Part shown: positions 1 through 9,199 of the stretch, piece by piece
Layout of the letters: each line of letters starts with the position of its first letter
Numbering within the stretch: position 1 is the first letter of the stretch
Assembly: GCA_022360015.1 (NCBI GenBank)
Contig: JAKSDQ010000251.1
Span: 124,001 to 188,000, forward strand
Direction: 5' to 3'
DNA: 64,000 bases
Source of the DNA: Cytophagales bacterium
GTDB lineage: Bacteria > Bacteroidota > Bacteroidia > Cytophagales > Cyclobacteriaceae
Program-made: the position numbers and the translations under genes
The notes under the pieces: generated by a model
What the model saw: only the letters and a program-made list of their open reading frames with translations
Told to the model about the DNA's origin: nothing
The model's database searches: none

Positions 1-668
1 ACCTGTCGCTCAAAATGTTCATGAAAGCGCGCACCACGAACAAAATACCATCCGTTTCGAAGGAAATGCAGCAGGAGATTTATAAATGGGTAAGGGCATT
101 GTTGCTATTCATGATCATCATAGGTGTAGCCTGGCCACTGACAGTGCTGGCGCCTTATATATTTGATGTATCGTACGATGTTCATTACTATCCGATAGAA
201 CTGGGGCTGGTAGCTTTCATTTACTGGATCGCCTTTGTTGGATTTCTCAGAATGAAAATAATCTTCAAACAGACACCAAAGATTTCAACAAATTCCATCT
301 CAACCATAGAAGCGGAACGATTCATGGTACAATTACTCGATGCCATGAAAAATGATAAACTCTATCTTAACCCTGCGCTCAACCGGGATAAACTGGCGGC
401 ATATACCGGCATCAATGCCAAAACCATTTCAGCAACACTGAATCAACATTTGCAACAAAATTTTAACGACTTCGTCAATAATTACCGGGTGAACGAAGTC
501 TGTGAAAGGCTGTTACTGGATGAAAACCAACACCTGACAATTTCCAGTATCGCGCTGGAGGCTGGTTTCAATTCCCAAGCTACCTTCCAACGCGCTTTTA
601 AGAATGTTACAGGCAAGTCACCCCGAGAGTACCTGAAGGAACGGACAAAAAAGGAATCGCACTGTTAA
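1..668 (+). CDS. AraC-family transcriptional regulator with membrane segments, 5'-truncated
   Basis: The reading frame is open to the window edge, so the Met at base 15 is probably internal and the N-terminus is missing. What remains has two hydrophobic segments (about residues 30-50 and 62-82 counted from base 15), then a linker and an AraC-type double helix-turn-helix over roughly the last 110 residues. The second half ends in the family's usual FNSQATFQRAFKNVTGKSPREY pattern. Regulators with several N-terminal membrane helices and a C-terminal AraC domain are common in Bacteroidota and are thought to sense signals at the inner membrane. The target is unknown. The next gene is 244 bases downstream on the same strand. 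Confidence 0.85.
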   Translation, partial: LSLKMFMKARTTNKIPSVSKEMQQEIYKWVRALLLFMIIIGVAWPLTVLAPYIFDVSYDVHYYPIELGLVAFIYWIAFVGFLRMKIIFKQTPKISTNSISTIEAERFMVQLLDAMKNDKLYLNPALNRDKLAAYTGINAKTISATLNQHLQQNFNDFVNNYRVNEVCERLLLDENQHLTISSIALEAGFNSQATFQRAFKNVTGKSPREYLKERTKKESHC

Positions 669-819
669 TTATTATCTCCCGGTTATTTAATGCCGGTTGT
701 GCTATTAGCTGGCAAAAAACCAGGGTGTCTCGTGGAACGAGTGGACGCGGGAGTTGCACAACAGCCATATCCTGCCTTGCTTCCTTCGCGGTAAGCGGTT
801 TCGACACCAATAAAATTTG

Positions 820-839
820 TCTCAAATCCTGATTTGAGA
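820..839. promoter_or_regulatory. 8-bp inverted repeat upstream of the M1 peptidase gene
   Basis: TCTCAAAT and ATTTGAGA form a perfect inverted repeat with a 4-base gap, 73 bases before the peptidase start. A T-run follows about 25 bases later. It could be an operator or a weak terminator for the upstream regulator; the sequence does not decide. Confidence 0.3.
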
Positions 840-912
840 AGATTATCTGCTTTTTACAGGGCTTTTTTGTGAGGAGTTTAAAGCTAGACCAACATAAAAT
901 GCCGCGAAAATT

Positions 913-3819
913 ATGCATAAACACCTAGCCCTGAAATTGCTTATTTTAATCATGTTTAGCTGGGTATCGAAAGCCCAGGGACAAAACATCACCATAAAAG
1001 GAAAAATAGTTGATATAGAAACTTCAGAAGCTATTCCTTTCGCACATTTACTGGTTGAAAATACAGGAATAGGCACTATTTCTGATTTATATGGTAATTT
1101 TATCCTCAGCTATCCAAAGCAATACAAGGACGCCAGGCTGGAGATATCCTGCCTGGGCTACAAACCGGTAAAGATTTCATTACGCCAGTTGAATCAGGGA
1201 GTAACCGAGATTAAGCTCAAAGCAGATATTTTGGAATTAAGCGAAGTAGTGGTTAAGCCTGAAAATCCTATGGAACTAATCAGGGAAGCATTTCGCCGGA
1301 TACCTGAGAATTATGATACTACTGCCAATGTACTTTCAGGTTACTATAAAATGTCAGCCAGTTTGGGTGATAAAAACATCCGGTATACTGAAGCATTGAT
1401 CGATATCTTCAAACTACCCTATCAGGTTTCCGGCAAAAACAATAAACCCGGGAGTGACTCAATCCGGTTGAGGGAGGTTAGAATTAAGGCCAATGAAATT
1501 GAAGACTGGAAACTTCATGCAATGCTTCCCTGGGAAAGGAGCATATATCATTTAGAAAACCGGGATATCATTAAAGAATTTGTTTCCGAAAAAAATGCGT
1601 TCGAACGTTTTATGCGCAATTATCAATTTGAGCTCGAAAAGCTGGTGATGATTAACGGACGCAGCACTCATAAGATTCAGGTAAAACCAAAAAAAAATAA
1701 AAAAAAGGGATATTGGAACGGCCATATCTTTCTTGATAAGCAAACCAAAGCTTTTGTAAAAGTCGATTTTGTATCTACCGATAAAGTGTTTAAGCAGTTG
1801 AAAAGCGCTATCACCTACATCATTGCCTCTAAGCTTTATAAAGTAAATTATGACCGGGGGGAGTGGAAAGAATCGATTAACTTTCAGTTACTTGGAGACA
1901 AATGGTATTTCAAAGAAGTTAATTCCAGCAAGCATTTCCTGATCTCCGGCAAAAAAAGAAAAATGGAGAAAGTACCTGTAGATGTTAGCCTTCATTACAG
2001 CACAGACTCCGTCACCAGCCATACAGCCTTTTCCGGCACAGTAGATTTTTTTAATCCAAAGAAAGCCTGGTGGGTCGAAGAAAAATACATGGCCGGCAAG
2101 TATAGCGCTTCATTCTGGAAGTGGTTCGATAAGCAAAGAGGTGTTGTATCGGATGATGTGTATCTTGGAAAGGAAGATTCTGTTACCCGAAAAAAGCAAG
2201 TCTACGTTTTTACACGGCTCGATACATTGCAGGGATCACTGACGCCGCTCCGTACATGTTTTGACGTTGGGTTCTATCACCTGGATGTGAAACTCCTGCC
2301 CCAACAGGAGATTATCAAAGGAAGCAGCCTTATACGGTTCAATGTGGTGAATCCCACCGACAGGATACAGGTCGATCTTTACTCCGGTATGTCAGTTGAT
2401 AGCATCATGTACCATGGCAATGCGTTAAGCTTCGAACGGGAATTTAATGCTATCTATGTGGATTTCCCGGAGATACTGCGAAAGGACGCGGTGGAGGAAA
2501 TCAAAGTTTATTTTTCAGGACGCCCTGTTGATTTTAATCCGGAAATTCCATTATACGGCTCTTTTCTATGGGTAGAGGATCTAAACGGAAATCCATGGTT
2601 ACAGGCTATTTGCCAGGGATACGGCGCCAGCGGGTGGTGGCCTAACAAAGACCATCTTTCCGATGAGCCTGACAGTGCCGCCATCAGTGTAACTGTTCCC
2701 GCTGATCTTGAGGTGGTAGCCAACGGCAGACTGAGCAACAAAACACCACTTGACAACGGTAAAACCCGATTCGACTGGTTTGTTTCCTATCCTATTAACA
2801 ATTACAATATTACACTGAATGCAGGAAAGTATACGCATTTTGAAGACAAGCATGTCAACGGTAAGGATATCCTTGACCTGGATTACTATGTGTTGTCCTA
2901 CAACCTGGAAAATGCCAGGAAAAAGATCGAAATAGTAAAGCCCATGCTTGCGACCTATGAGAAGTTTTTCGGGGCATATCCCTTTCCAAGGGATGGATTT
3001 AAGCTTGTGGAAACACCACATGCTATGGAACACCAGAGCTGTGTCGCTATAGGACATGAATATTTTAGCGAGGCTGACAACCACGATCCTGAAACGACAG
3101 CGCCGGACTTCGATCAAGGTGTAGTGGATTATCAGATAGTTTTGCATGAAACAGCCCATGAATGGTGGGGCAACTCCATAAGCTGCACAGACAACGCCGA
3201 ACTATGGATCCATGAAACCTTTGCTACTTACGCAGAAGCACTATACATCGAAGACCACTATGGCTATGAAAACTCGCAGGCATACCTTAATGCTATGAAA
3301 AAGTGGGTCAAAAACGAGGTGCCGGTCATTGGTAAATTCGATGTAAACCATATTCATTATGACATCAGCGACATGTATTACAAAGGCGCTCTCATGCTAA
3401 ACACCCTGCGCCACACAATCGATAATGACAGCCTCTGGTTTTCGCTGCTCAAAGGCCTGCCATCTGAGTTTAAATACCAGATGGTTACCACGGAAGACAT
3501 TGTTTTATACATTAATCAAAAAACAGGAATCGATTATAACTGGTTTTTTAATCAGTACTTACGAAACACAGATATTCCTCAACTGGAATTGATCTTTGAT
3601 GGCAAGAAAGAAAAAAACTATCTGAAATATCGTTGGGTAACCAATGTCGAAGGCTTTAAAATGCCCGTCAGGTATACCAAAGGCGGAGCAAGGACGCACT
3701 TTTTATACCCGACAAATGACTGGAAGAAAATTGAGCTTTCTGATTCAGAAAAAGTTGATTTCCGTGTGAATACCGATCAGTTTTTTATAAAAGTGGCTAT
3801 CAAAAATTTGACTTCCTGA
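913..3819 (+). CDS. Secreted M1-family zinc metallopeptidase with carboxypeptidase-regulatory-like domain
   Basis: The 968-residue protein begins with a signal peptide (hydrophobic to about residue 20, ending near AQG). A carboxypeptidase-regulatory-like beta-sandwich follows (about 25-110), then a region typical of Bacteroidota surface proteins (about 110-420), then an M1 aminopeptidase-like catalytic part. The zinc site is complete: H745-E-T-A-H749 plus E768, the HExxH-x18-E pattern. The exopeptidase loop reads H703-A-M-E-H, a variant of the usual GAMEN, so the substrate end preference may differ from classical aminopeptidases N. It probably acts in the periplasm or on the outer membrane, trimming peptides. 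It converges on the DUF4174 gene with only 19 bases between them. Confidence 0.9.
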   Translation: MHKHLALKLLILIMFSWVSKAQGQNITIKGKIVDIETSEAIPFAHLLVENTGIGTISDLYGNFILSYPKQYKDARLEISCLGYKPVKISLRQLNQGVTEIKLKADILELSEVVVKPENPMELIREAFRRIPENYDTTANVLSGYYKMSASLGDKNIRYTEALIDIFKLPYQVSGKNNKPGSDSIRLREVRIKANEIEDWKLHAMLPWERSIYHLENRDIIKEFVSEKNAFERFMRNYQFELEKLVMINGRSTHKIQVKPKKNKKKGYWNGHIFLDKQTKAFVKVDFVSTDKVFKQLKSAITYIIASKLYKVNYDRGEWKESINFQLLGDKWYFKEVNSSKHFLISGKKRKMEKVPVDVSLHYSTDSVTSHTAFSGTVDFFNPKKAWWVEEKYMAGKYSASFWKWFDKQRGVVSDDVYLGKEDSVTRKKQVYVFTRLDTLQGSLTPLRTCFDVGFYHLDVKLLPQQEIIKGSSLIRFNVVNPTDRIQVDLYSGMSVDSIMYHGNALSFEREFNAIYVDFPEILRKDAVEEIKVYFSGRPVDFNPEIPLYGSFLWVEDLNGNPWLQAICQGYGASGWWPNKDHLSDEPDSAAISVTVPADLEVVANGRLSNKTPLDNGKTRFDWFVSYPINNYNITLNAGKYTHFEDKHVNGKDILDLDYYVLSYNLENARKKIEIVKPMLATYEKFFGAYPFPRDGFKLVETPHAMEHQSCVAIGHEYFSEADNHDPETTAPDFDQGVVDYQIVLHETAHEWWGNSISCTDNAELWIHETFATYAEALYIEDHYGYENSQAYLNAMKKWVKNEVPVIGKFDVNHIHYDISDMYYKGALMLNTLRHTIDNDSLWFSLLKGLPSEFKYQMVTTEDIVLYINQKTGIDYNWFFNQYLRNTDIPQLELIFDGKKEKNYLKYRWVTNVEGFKMPVRYTKGGARTHFLYPTNDWKKIELSDSEKVDFRVNTDQFFIKVAIKNLTS

Positions 3820-3838
3820 AAGAGATAAGAACATGCCT

Positions 3839-4279
3839 CTAATTACCTTGATTCTGCTCCATTTCCCTTCTTCGCATCGGCATTGAATCGATCAGACGAA
3901 ATATTTTTTCACAGCTTATGGGTTCTTTTTCCCGTAGTTTAATCCCTCCGTCAAGGCCGATGAGCAAAAGTTCAAAGTCACTGCCATCACTTTTATATTT
4001 TGAAAACAAATGATCAGATTTCTTCCATTTGTTCGGATTATCCCAGCCCTGCTTGAATCTTTCCGGGGTTACCTGGTAAACCAGGACTTTTCTTTCTTGC
4101 AACCCGGCAGCAAAGTGCCTGAATTCATTTAACTGTTTCTTCACACCCACATCACCCGGATCATGGCACAAGAGGATGATCAAACGGTTTTCCCATTGAT
4201 GTTGTGTTAAATCCTGAGCATGGACTTTGATGGATAACAAAACAAACATGGCGGACAAGCAAACTATTGAAACAGGCAT
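3839..4279 (-). CDS. DUF4174-family secreted protein
   Basis: The 146-residue protein has an N-terminal signal peptide (cleavage likely after VHA-Q near residue 22). It then carries the LTQHQWENRLIILLC opening and the thioredoxin-like beta/alpha pattern typical of DUF4174. The family has no established reaction. No redox CxxC pair is visible; the single Cys in the LLCHDPGD segment is not a CxxC. It is exported and stands alone, tail to tail with the M1 peptidase gene. Confidence 0.75.
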   Translation of the reverse strand: MPVSIVCLSAMFVLLSIKVHAQDLTQHQWENRLIILLCHDPGDVGVKKQLNEFRHFAAGLQERKVLVYQVTPERFKQGWDNPNKWKKSDHLFSKYKSDGSDFELLLIGLDGGIKLREKEPISCEKIFRLIDSMPMRRREMEQNQGN

Positions 4280-4461
4280 GGTTAATAAAATTCGATACCC
4301 CGGCAGATCGTCAGCTTTTAACCCTTGACATCTGCCAGTTTATCTTTCCTATAGTCTAAAACTACGAAATGAAGTTTTTGTTTGCCGCATTACTTGCTGC
4401 CCCCCGATACCGTAACGATTTTCGCGGTTTAAGAATACTGGCCGGATGCGACTAAAGCGAA

Positions 4462-4971
4462 TCATTTTTTATGCTTCACCAATGATAAAATCATCCTGAA
4501 TAACCCTCTGTCAGAGTTTATAAAATGGGTAAGGGCCTGGTCGGTTTTGTTAACTACTTCCATCAATTCCCTGGTAACCCTTTTGAATTCCTTCGTATTC
4601 GCCGATTTGTCGTCCTCCAGCATATTGACCCTGTTAAGTACTTTCAGAATCGGCTTTATTTCCCGGTCCTTCCTTTCCTCCGCTACCCTGCGGCAAAGTG
4701 CCCATACATCCCTTTCACAGTGAAAGAATTCTTTTCTCTCACCTTTCTTTGTGGTTTTTTCAACCAGATTCCATTCCATCAAGGCCCTCAAATTCATACT
4801 GGCATTACCCCTTGAAATAGAAAGCTCCGACATAATATCCTCAACCGATAGCTTTTCAGGTGTAATAAGCAGCAATGCGAAAATCTGGGCCATTGTTTTG
4901 TTAATACCCCATGAAGTACCTAAAGTACCCCAGGCCTGTATAAACGCTTCTTTGGCTGAATCATAATCCAT
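4462..4971 (-). CDS. GbsR/MarR-type winged-helix transcriptional regulator
   Basis: The 169-residue protein has a winged helix-turn-helix at about residues 20-90. Helix residues IMSELSISRGNASMNLRAL lie in the recognition region, and a basic wing (EKTTKKGERKEF) follows. A helical C-terminus suits dimerisation. The pattern matches GbsR-type MarR regulators. It lies 16 bases after the Blh gene on the same strand, so it probably shares the rhodopsin/Blh transcript. By position it is a candidate regulator of retinal or rhodopsin synthesis. That role is inferred; members studied elsewhere respond to osmolytes or choline. Confidence 0.8.
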   Translation of the reverse strand: MDYDSAKEAFIQAWGTLGTSWGINKTMAQIFALLLITPEKLSVEDIMSELSISRGNASMNLRALMEWNLVEKTTKKGERKEFFHCERDVWALCRRVAEERKDREIKPILKVLNRVNMLEDDKSANTKEFKRVTRELMEVVNKTDQALTHFINSDRGLFRMILSLVKHKK

Positions 4972-4987
4972 TGATTATCCGAATAAA

Positions 4988-5917
4988 TTAAGATTTTTGC
5001 AATTTGATCTGATCATTTTCATACAAATCATGCATAATAAATAAATGGGGGACAGTTAATGCCGAAACAAACATGATAAATAGCATATAGGGCGATAAAT
5101 CATTCCATAAATAAGGGGCAAGATAATAACTTATTACAAGAAAAATAATGGCAAGAAATGAAAAAGGAAAAATGTTTAACAGAAAGTTACGCAGTGAATA
5201 GCCTTTTATGGCAAGATTCAGACTTTGATATTCAATAAAAAGCGATCGTAGCGAATGCCATAAGCCAAAGTAAACAGAAAAAGTAAACACCGCATTGCTG
5301 AACGTGGAAAACAATACCAGACAAGCAAGCAAAAAAAGCTCAAACAACAACTTTTGCTTCGTGAAATGTCGATGCACCCATAAATACAGAAAACCTGCCA
5401 TCAGTACCAGCCCGCTGGCGGATGCAATGATTGTCCATAACCCAACTGACATCCATTCGTCAGCATTCAGCCATTCCAGACTGGCGATGATAGCCAGGCC
5501 TTCGTGATAATTCAAAGCAATAATGGAGGATAACACAAAAACACCCCAAAGTGTGAAAATTACATGCCTTACCACACCAGGCCCCTTGACATAAAATAAT
5601 TGAGACTGCCCGAAATGATAAGCAGAAATGGCCATAAAAAGGCCAAAAGTGGTCAGCGGAAAGAAATACCAGCAGCAACAAACCACCAAAATCAGTGCTA
5701 TGTAGCGTGCATAAAAGTTAAAAGTATGCATTTTCGAAACGGATTTGTTACGAAAATGAATAACATGATCCAACGCACCATGGGGGATACCAACTAACCC
5801 GATGATAATCAAAAACAGGGTGTTGCTATATGCCAGTATTTGTGGTAAGATGAGGATTAACAGCAACAGTAGTACTGTAAAAACCAACAACCACTTGTCT
5901 ACCACTTTGAGAATCAT
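4988..5917 (-). CDS. blh: Brp/Blh-family beta-carotene 15,15'-dioxygenase
   Basis: The 309-residue polytopic membrane protein has about eight hydrophobic segments. It carries the histidine-rich metal-site motifs of the Brp/Blh family: GIPHGALDH (H46, H51), AYHFGQSQ (H101), GLWHSLRS and a late PHLFIMHD. The enzyme cleaves beta-carotene into two retinal molecules, the chromophore of the rhodopsin encoded just upstream. The gap to the rhodopsin gene is 59 bases, on the same strand. No carotenoid synthesis genes (crtE, crtB, crtI, crtY) are in the window, so carotene must come from another locus. Confidence 0.93.
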   Translation of the reverse strand: MILKVVDKWLLVFTVLLLLLILILPQILAYSNTLFLIIIGLVGIPHGALDHVIHFRNKSVSKMHTFNFYARYIALILVVCCCWYFFPLTTFGLFMAISAYHFGQSQLFYVKGPGVVRHVIFTLWGVFVLSSIIALNYHEGLAIIASLEWLNADEWMSVGLWTIIASASGLVLMAGFLYLWVHRHFTKQKLLFELFLLACLVLFSTFSNAVFTFSVYFGLWHSLRSLFIEYQSLNLAIKGYSLRNFLLNIFPFSFLAIIFLVISYYLAPYLWNDLSPYMLFIMFVSALTVPHLFIMHDLYENDQIKLQKS

Positions 5918-5976
5918 AGCTTAAAAATTAAAGCAAGGAGATCCAAGTAGATGAATCTCCTTAAGCTGTCTACCAA

Positions 5977-6759
5977 CTACTCCGCGGCTGCCGTCACACC
6001 AACCCTATCAGATTTTGCCACAGAGTACACCACCAACCCAAATCCGATTTTGTTTACCGCATCAGCAATGTTGTAAAACAAATCTACACTGGAAGCGGTC
6101 CAACCCAAGGCTATATTCAGCCAACCACCCGGCATACACATGTATCCGATGGGATAAATCGCCCAGCCTGCCAGCACAAACCACGCAAGAATTCTTATTC
6201 CTTTCACCACAGTCGGATTACCCGAGGCATCTCCCAGTTTTTTAACTTCACCAAACCAAGTGGTGTAAAGTATGTAGATGTATCCTAATGTAGACAGCAC
6301 CCCATAAGTCACACTATGGGCAGTGGCTCCGGCCGCCGCAGTACCATCTTCATTTAGCGGGACAAAGGCTTCGCCTATGTAACCCATGACCAGCATCCAG
6401 GCCGAAGCAATGATCAGTTTCCACAATAAACCGATTCTTGCGCCGGCTGCCTTGGTAAGCAGGTAAAATTCCACACACATCAAAGGCACTGTCAGCGTCC
6501 AGTCTATGTATCGTAAAGCAGTCGGATTTGAACCAGTTGCTGCATAGTAATCGCGCATGTAATAATAATGTACGGCAGCAATCATGGTAATTAAACCGGA
6601 TACAAGCAGTGAAGTCTTCCATTTGCCTGAAACATTTCCCCTTTCGAAAAAGAAGAAGATTGAAGCAGCAAACATTGCCATGTAACCTGTAAAGAAGGTA
6701 AAGGCTACAGGATCATCTTTGGGTATAGATACCACATCTATTAATAATAAATCTTTCAT
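5977..6759 (-). CDS. Proteorhodopsin-type light-driven proton pump
   Basis: I chose the Met at base 6759, giving 260 residues, the usual length. The frame also offers a start at 6849 that would add 30 residues unlike a rhodopsin N-terminus. Seven hydrophobic helices are present. Helix C reads R83-Y-I-D86-W-T-L-T90-V-P-L-M94-C-V-E97: Asp acceptor, Thr and Glu donor, the DTE signature of outward proton pumps. H64 matches the His that pairs with the acceptor. K237 in ADAVNKIGFG is the Schiff-base lysine, with D233 as second counter-ion. Met at the spectral tuning position (M94) suggests green absorption. It is the first gene of a rhodopsin-blh-GbsR operon. Confidence 0.95.
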   Translation of the reverse strand: MKDLLLIDVVSIPKDDPVAFTFFTGYMAMFAASIFFFFERGNVSGKWKTSLLVSGLITMIAAVHYYYMRDYYAATGSNPTALRYIDWTLTVPLMCVEFYLLTKAAGARIGLLWKLIIASAWMLVMGYIGEAFVPLNEDGTAAAGATAHSVTYGVLSTLGYIYILYTTWFGEVKKLGDASGNPTVVKGIRILAWFVLAGWAIYPIGYMCMPGGWLNIALGWTASSVDLFYNIADAVNKIGFGLVVYSVAKSDRVGVTAAAE

Positions 6760-7117
6760 TGGAAAAGTTTTTAATTTATTATAAAACTCATTAGTTTCAG
6801 AAATGTTTGAAATTTCAGATTTAAAATTACAAATTTTAATTGCTTTCAATTTCCTGGCTCAAATAGAGTCAATCAGTTTTTGAGCAGATTACCATGTATC
6901 TTCAATTCCCTCCTTCTCAATAGTATTGAATGGATAAGGCGCACTATTTTTTACAACCGATAGGCTTTTTCTATGATTTTATGGATTGCCTTATGGGCCG
7001 GACTAAATTCAAACCCTTCGGACAGGTACGATCCTCAAAAAAACCGGGGATTTGAAATACTTGTCAATTTTTCGGTTGCCATTGAAACTTTCCTTTACTC
7101 TTTTTGCAGAAAAAAAT
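6760..7117. other. Divergent intergenic region between rhodopsin and PEP-mutase-like genes
   Basis: About 360 bases separate the two chosen starts and must hold both promoters. The stretch before the rhodopsin gene (6760-6860) is very AT-rich. I found no exact TAnnTTTG box with a well-placed -33 element on either strand, so no promoter is called. Both genes have an upstream in-frame Met inside this stretch that I judged less likely than the internal one. Confidence 0.4.
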
Positions 7118-7888
7118 ATGAGCAACTATAAAAAATTTCTAACCCTGTATGAGAAAGACACCCCTCTCCTGCTTGGGAACGTCTGGGATGCCCAAAGCGC
7201 CGGAATCATGGAGGCAGCGGGTTACGAAGCGCTGGGTACCTCCAGTGCCGCGGTAGCCAAAACCCTGGGATACGAAGACGGCGAAAATATGTCCTTTGAG
7301 GAATTGTTGTTTGTCGTTAAGAGGATTATTAATCGTGTGAGTATTCCTGTATCTGTGGACATGGAGGGAGGATATAGCAGAAATGTAGATGAAATTATCG
7401 GCCATATCGAAAAAATACATGACCTCGGTGCCGTAGGTATAAACCTGGAAGACTCGGTGGTACATGATCAGAGAGAGATATTACCCATCGATGATTTTGC
7501 AGAAATGCTGAAAACCATAAAGACTGCCCTGAAAGAAAAAGAGATGGACCTCTTCCTGAATATCAGAACGGACACCTATCTGCTGGAATTACCATCTCCG
7601 TTAAAAGAGACTCTTAAAAGAGTCAGGGCTTATGAAGAAAGTGGTGCAGATGGTATCTTTGTACCTTGTATCGTAGACAGGAACGACATCCGCGAGGTTA
7701 CACAATCTACCCGGCTGCCGGTCAATGTCTTGTGTATGCCAAACCTCCCGTCATTTGAGGTTTTGAAGGAGGAAGGTGTCAAAAGGATCAGTGCAGGGAG
7801 CTTTCTATACAATCACCTTGTCCGTGCCACTAAAAATGCTGTGAAACGTATACAAAGTGAGGAGTCATTTCAATCGTTATTTTCATGA
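7118..7888 (+). CDS. Isocitrate lyase/phosphoenolpyruvate mutase-family protein
   Basis: The 256-residue TIM-barrel enzyme starts at the Met of MSNYKK (an upstream Met at 7052 adds an unlikely hydrophobic extension). Family hallmarks are the LLLGNVWDAQSAGIMEAAGY opening, VDMEGGYSRN with the metal-binding acidic residues, GINLEDS, and a late RISAGSFLYNH. The group includes PEP mutase, oxaloacetase and methylisocitrate lyase-like enzymes that make or break C-C or C-P bonds next to a carboxylate. The exact substrate cannot be told here. The Ada gene follows after one base, so the two are probably co-transcribed. Confidence 0.85.
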   Translation: MSNYKKFLTLYEKDTPLLLGNVWDAQSAGIMEAAGYEALGTSSAAVAKTLGYEDGENMSFEELLFVVKRIINRVSIPVSVDMEGGYSRNVDEIIGHIEKIHDLGAVGINLEDSVVHDQREILPIDDFAEMLKTIKTALKEKEMDLFLNIRTDTYLLELPSPLKETLKRVRAYEESGADGIFVPCIVDRNDIREVTQSTRLPVNVLCMPNLPSFEVLKEEGVKRISAGSFLYNHLVRATKNAVKRIQSEESFQSLFS

Positions 7889-7889
7889 G

Positions 7890-8963
7890 ATGTTGGTAGA
7901 AAACAGAAAAATCATTCGTCAATACTATCAGGCCCTGCTGGACAGAGACAGTCAGTATTTGGGTGTATTTTATGTAGCGGTAAAAACCACAAATATTTTT
8001 TGCATAGCCACATGCCGCGCCAGAAAGCCCAAGTTGGAAAATGTTGTTTTTTACACCACCGCCAAAGAAGCGCTATCGAATGGCTTCAGGCCCTGCAAAG
8101 TCTGCCGTCCTACTGAAAATGTGGATGAACCACCGGTAGCGGTAAAACGTGCCATTGAGTTGGTGACTAAGAACCCTGACAAGAAAATCCCGGACGATCA
8201 TCTCAAGGAACTAGGGTACAGTCCCGAAAAAATAAGAAGGTGGTTTAAAAAACATCATAACATGACATTTCAGGCCTACCAGCGCATGATTCGTATCAAT
8301 ATGGCCTATCAAAATCTGAAGAAGGGGAATTCGGTAACAACTTCAGCCTTTAAATCCGGTTACCAATCGTTAAGTGGTTTTGGGTATACTTTTAAAAACC
8401 TGCTGAAAACCGCTCCTGAAAATGCCGGCCTGATTAATATCATCTATTTACATAGGTTTACAACACCCCTGGGGCCCATGTTTGCCTGTGCGACAGCGAA
8501 AGGATTGTGCCTGCTTGAATTTACCGACCACAGAATGCTTGAGTCTGAGTTGAAGGACTTGGGCAGGCGATTGAAGGCCATGATCATAGCCGGCAAAAAT
8601 GAGCACCTCACAAATGTTGAAAAGCAAATCCGGGAATACTTTGACGGCAAGCGTTATGTTTTTGATGTGCCTTTGGATACACCTGGCACTGAATTTCAAC
8701 AAAAAGTATGGCATCATCTCAAAGAAATCCCTTTTGGATCGACCCGTTCTTACAAGCAACAGGCAGTTGCTATCGGTCAACCCAGCGCGGTGAGGGCCGT
8801 AGCCAGCGCTAACGGGCATAACCGTATTTCGATCGTCATTCCCTGCCATCGTGTGATTGGTTCCGATGGTACGCTTACAGGTTATGCCGGAGGGCTTCCC
8901 AGGAAACATTGGCTTTTGGAACATGAGCGTAAGATAAAAGACTCCTCTTTAGAAAGGGGATAG
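7890..8963 (+). CDS. ada: Ada: methylphosphotriester sensor and O6-methylguanine-DNA methyltransferase
   Basis: The 357-residue protein contains all Ada modules. The N-terminal zinc domain has cysteines in FCIATCRAR and FRPCKVCRP, which take methyl groups from DNA phosphotriesters. An AraC-type helix-turn-helix follows (about 90-170). The C-terminal methyltransferase carries the acceptor Cys in IPCHRVIG. I chose the Met at 7890 over 7857 because it follows the upstream stop by one base and opens directly with the conserved ENRKIIRQYYQALLDRDSQY segment. It repairs alkylated DNA and, once methylated, should activate its own adaptive response. Co-transcription with a PEP-mutase-like enzyme is unusual. 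Confidence 0.94.
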   Translation: MLVENRKIIRQYYQALLDRDSQYLGVFYVAVKTTNIFCIATCRARKPKLENVVFYTTAKEALSNGFRPCKVCRPTENVDEPPVAVKRAIELVTKNPDKKIPDDHLKELGYSPEKIRRWFKKHHNMTFQAYQRMIRINMAYQNLKKGNSVTTSAFKSGYQSLSGFGYTFKNLLKTAPENAGLINIIYLHRFTTPLGPMFACATAKGLCLLEFTDHRMLESELKDLGRRLKAMIIAGKNEHLTNVEKQIREYFDGKRYVFDVPLDTPGTEFQQKVWHHLKEIPFGSTRSYKQQAVAIGQPSAVRAVASANGHNRISIVIPCHRVIGSDGTLTGYAGGLPRKHWLLEHERKIKDSSLERG

Positions 8964-9021
8964 ACTCCTCCTTCCCATATAACCAGTTTCGTCGGAAGTC
9001 ACAGACGCCCGCGCTATGAGG

Positions 9022-9113
9022 ATCTTTGTGTCTTTGTGCCTTCGTGGTGAAAAATGGTAAACCACCAAGACACCAGGACACAAAGAGACACCAAGAATTT
9101 TGTCGAAAACGTC
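9022..9113 (+). repeat. Palindromic dispersed repeat, family B, copy 1
   Basis: An imperfect hairpin unit has arms of the type CTTTGTGTCTTTGTGCC and its complement around a GTGGTGAAAAATGGTAAACC loop region, followed by a TTTTGTCGAAAACGT tail. It begins 59 bases after the ada stop and is oriented with that gene. Five more copies lie in the window (9146, 18757, 48830, 49030, 63441). Confidence 0.8.
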
Positions 9114-9145
9114 ACGCAACAGTAACAGACGCCCGCCCTATGAGA

Positions 9146-9199
9146 ATCTTTGTGCCTTCGTGGTGAAAAATGGTAAACCATAAAGACACCAAGACACGA
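9146..9199 (+). repeat. Palindromic dispersed repeat, family B, copy 2 (short)
   Basis: This is a shortened second copy in the same direction. It is preceded by the same CAGACGCCCGC-type lead (about 9125-9137) that precedes copy 1 (about 9001-9013), so the two look like a tandem duplication of about 124 bp. Together they fill most of the 458-base gap between ada and the SDR gene. I see no gene in that gap. Confidence 0.7.

Noticed and set aside
607-924. Minus-strand frame of 105 codons
   Set aside because: It overlaps the end of the AraC gene and the leader of the peptidase; no motif, odd composition, and the plus-strand genes explain the region.
4369-4455. 28-codon plus-strand peptide MKFLFAALLAAPRY... 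before the GbsR gene's end
   Set aside because: Too short, no leader features that set it apart, and no known small protein with this pattern.
6760-6849. Upstream start for the rhodopsin
   Set aside because: The 30 extra residues are polar and unlike known N-termini; the internal Met gives the usual length.
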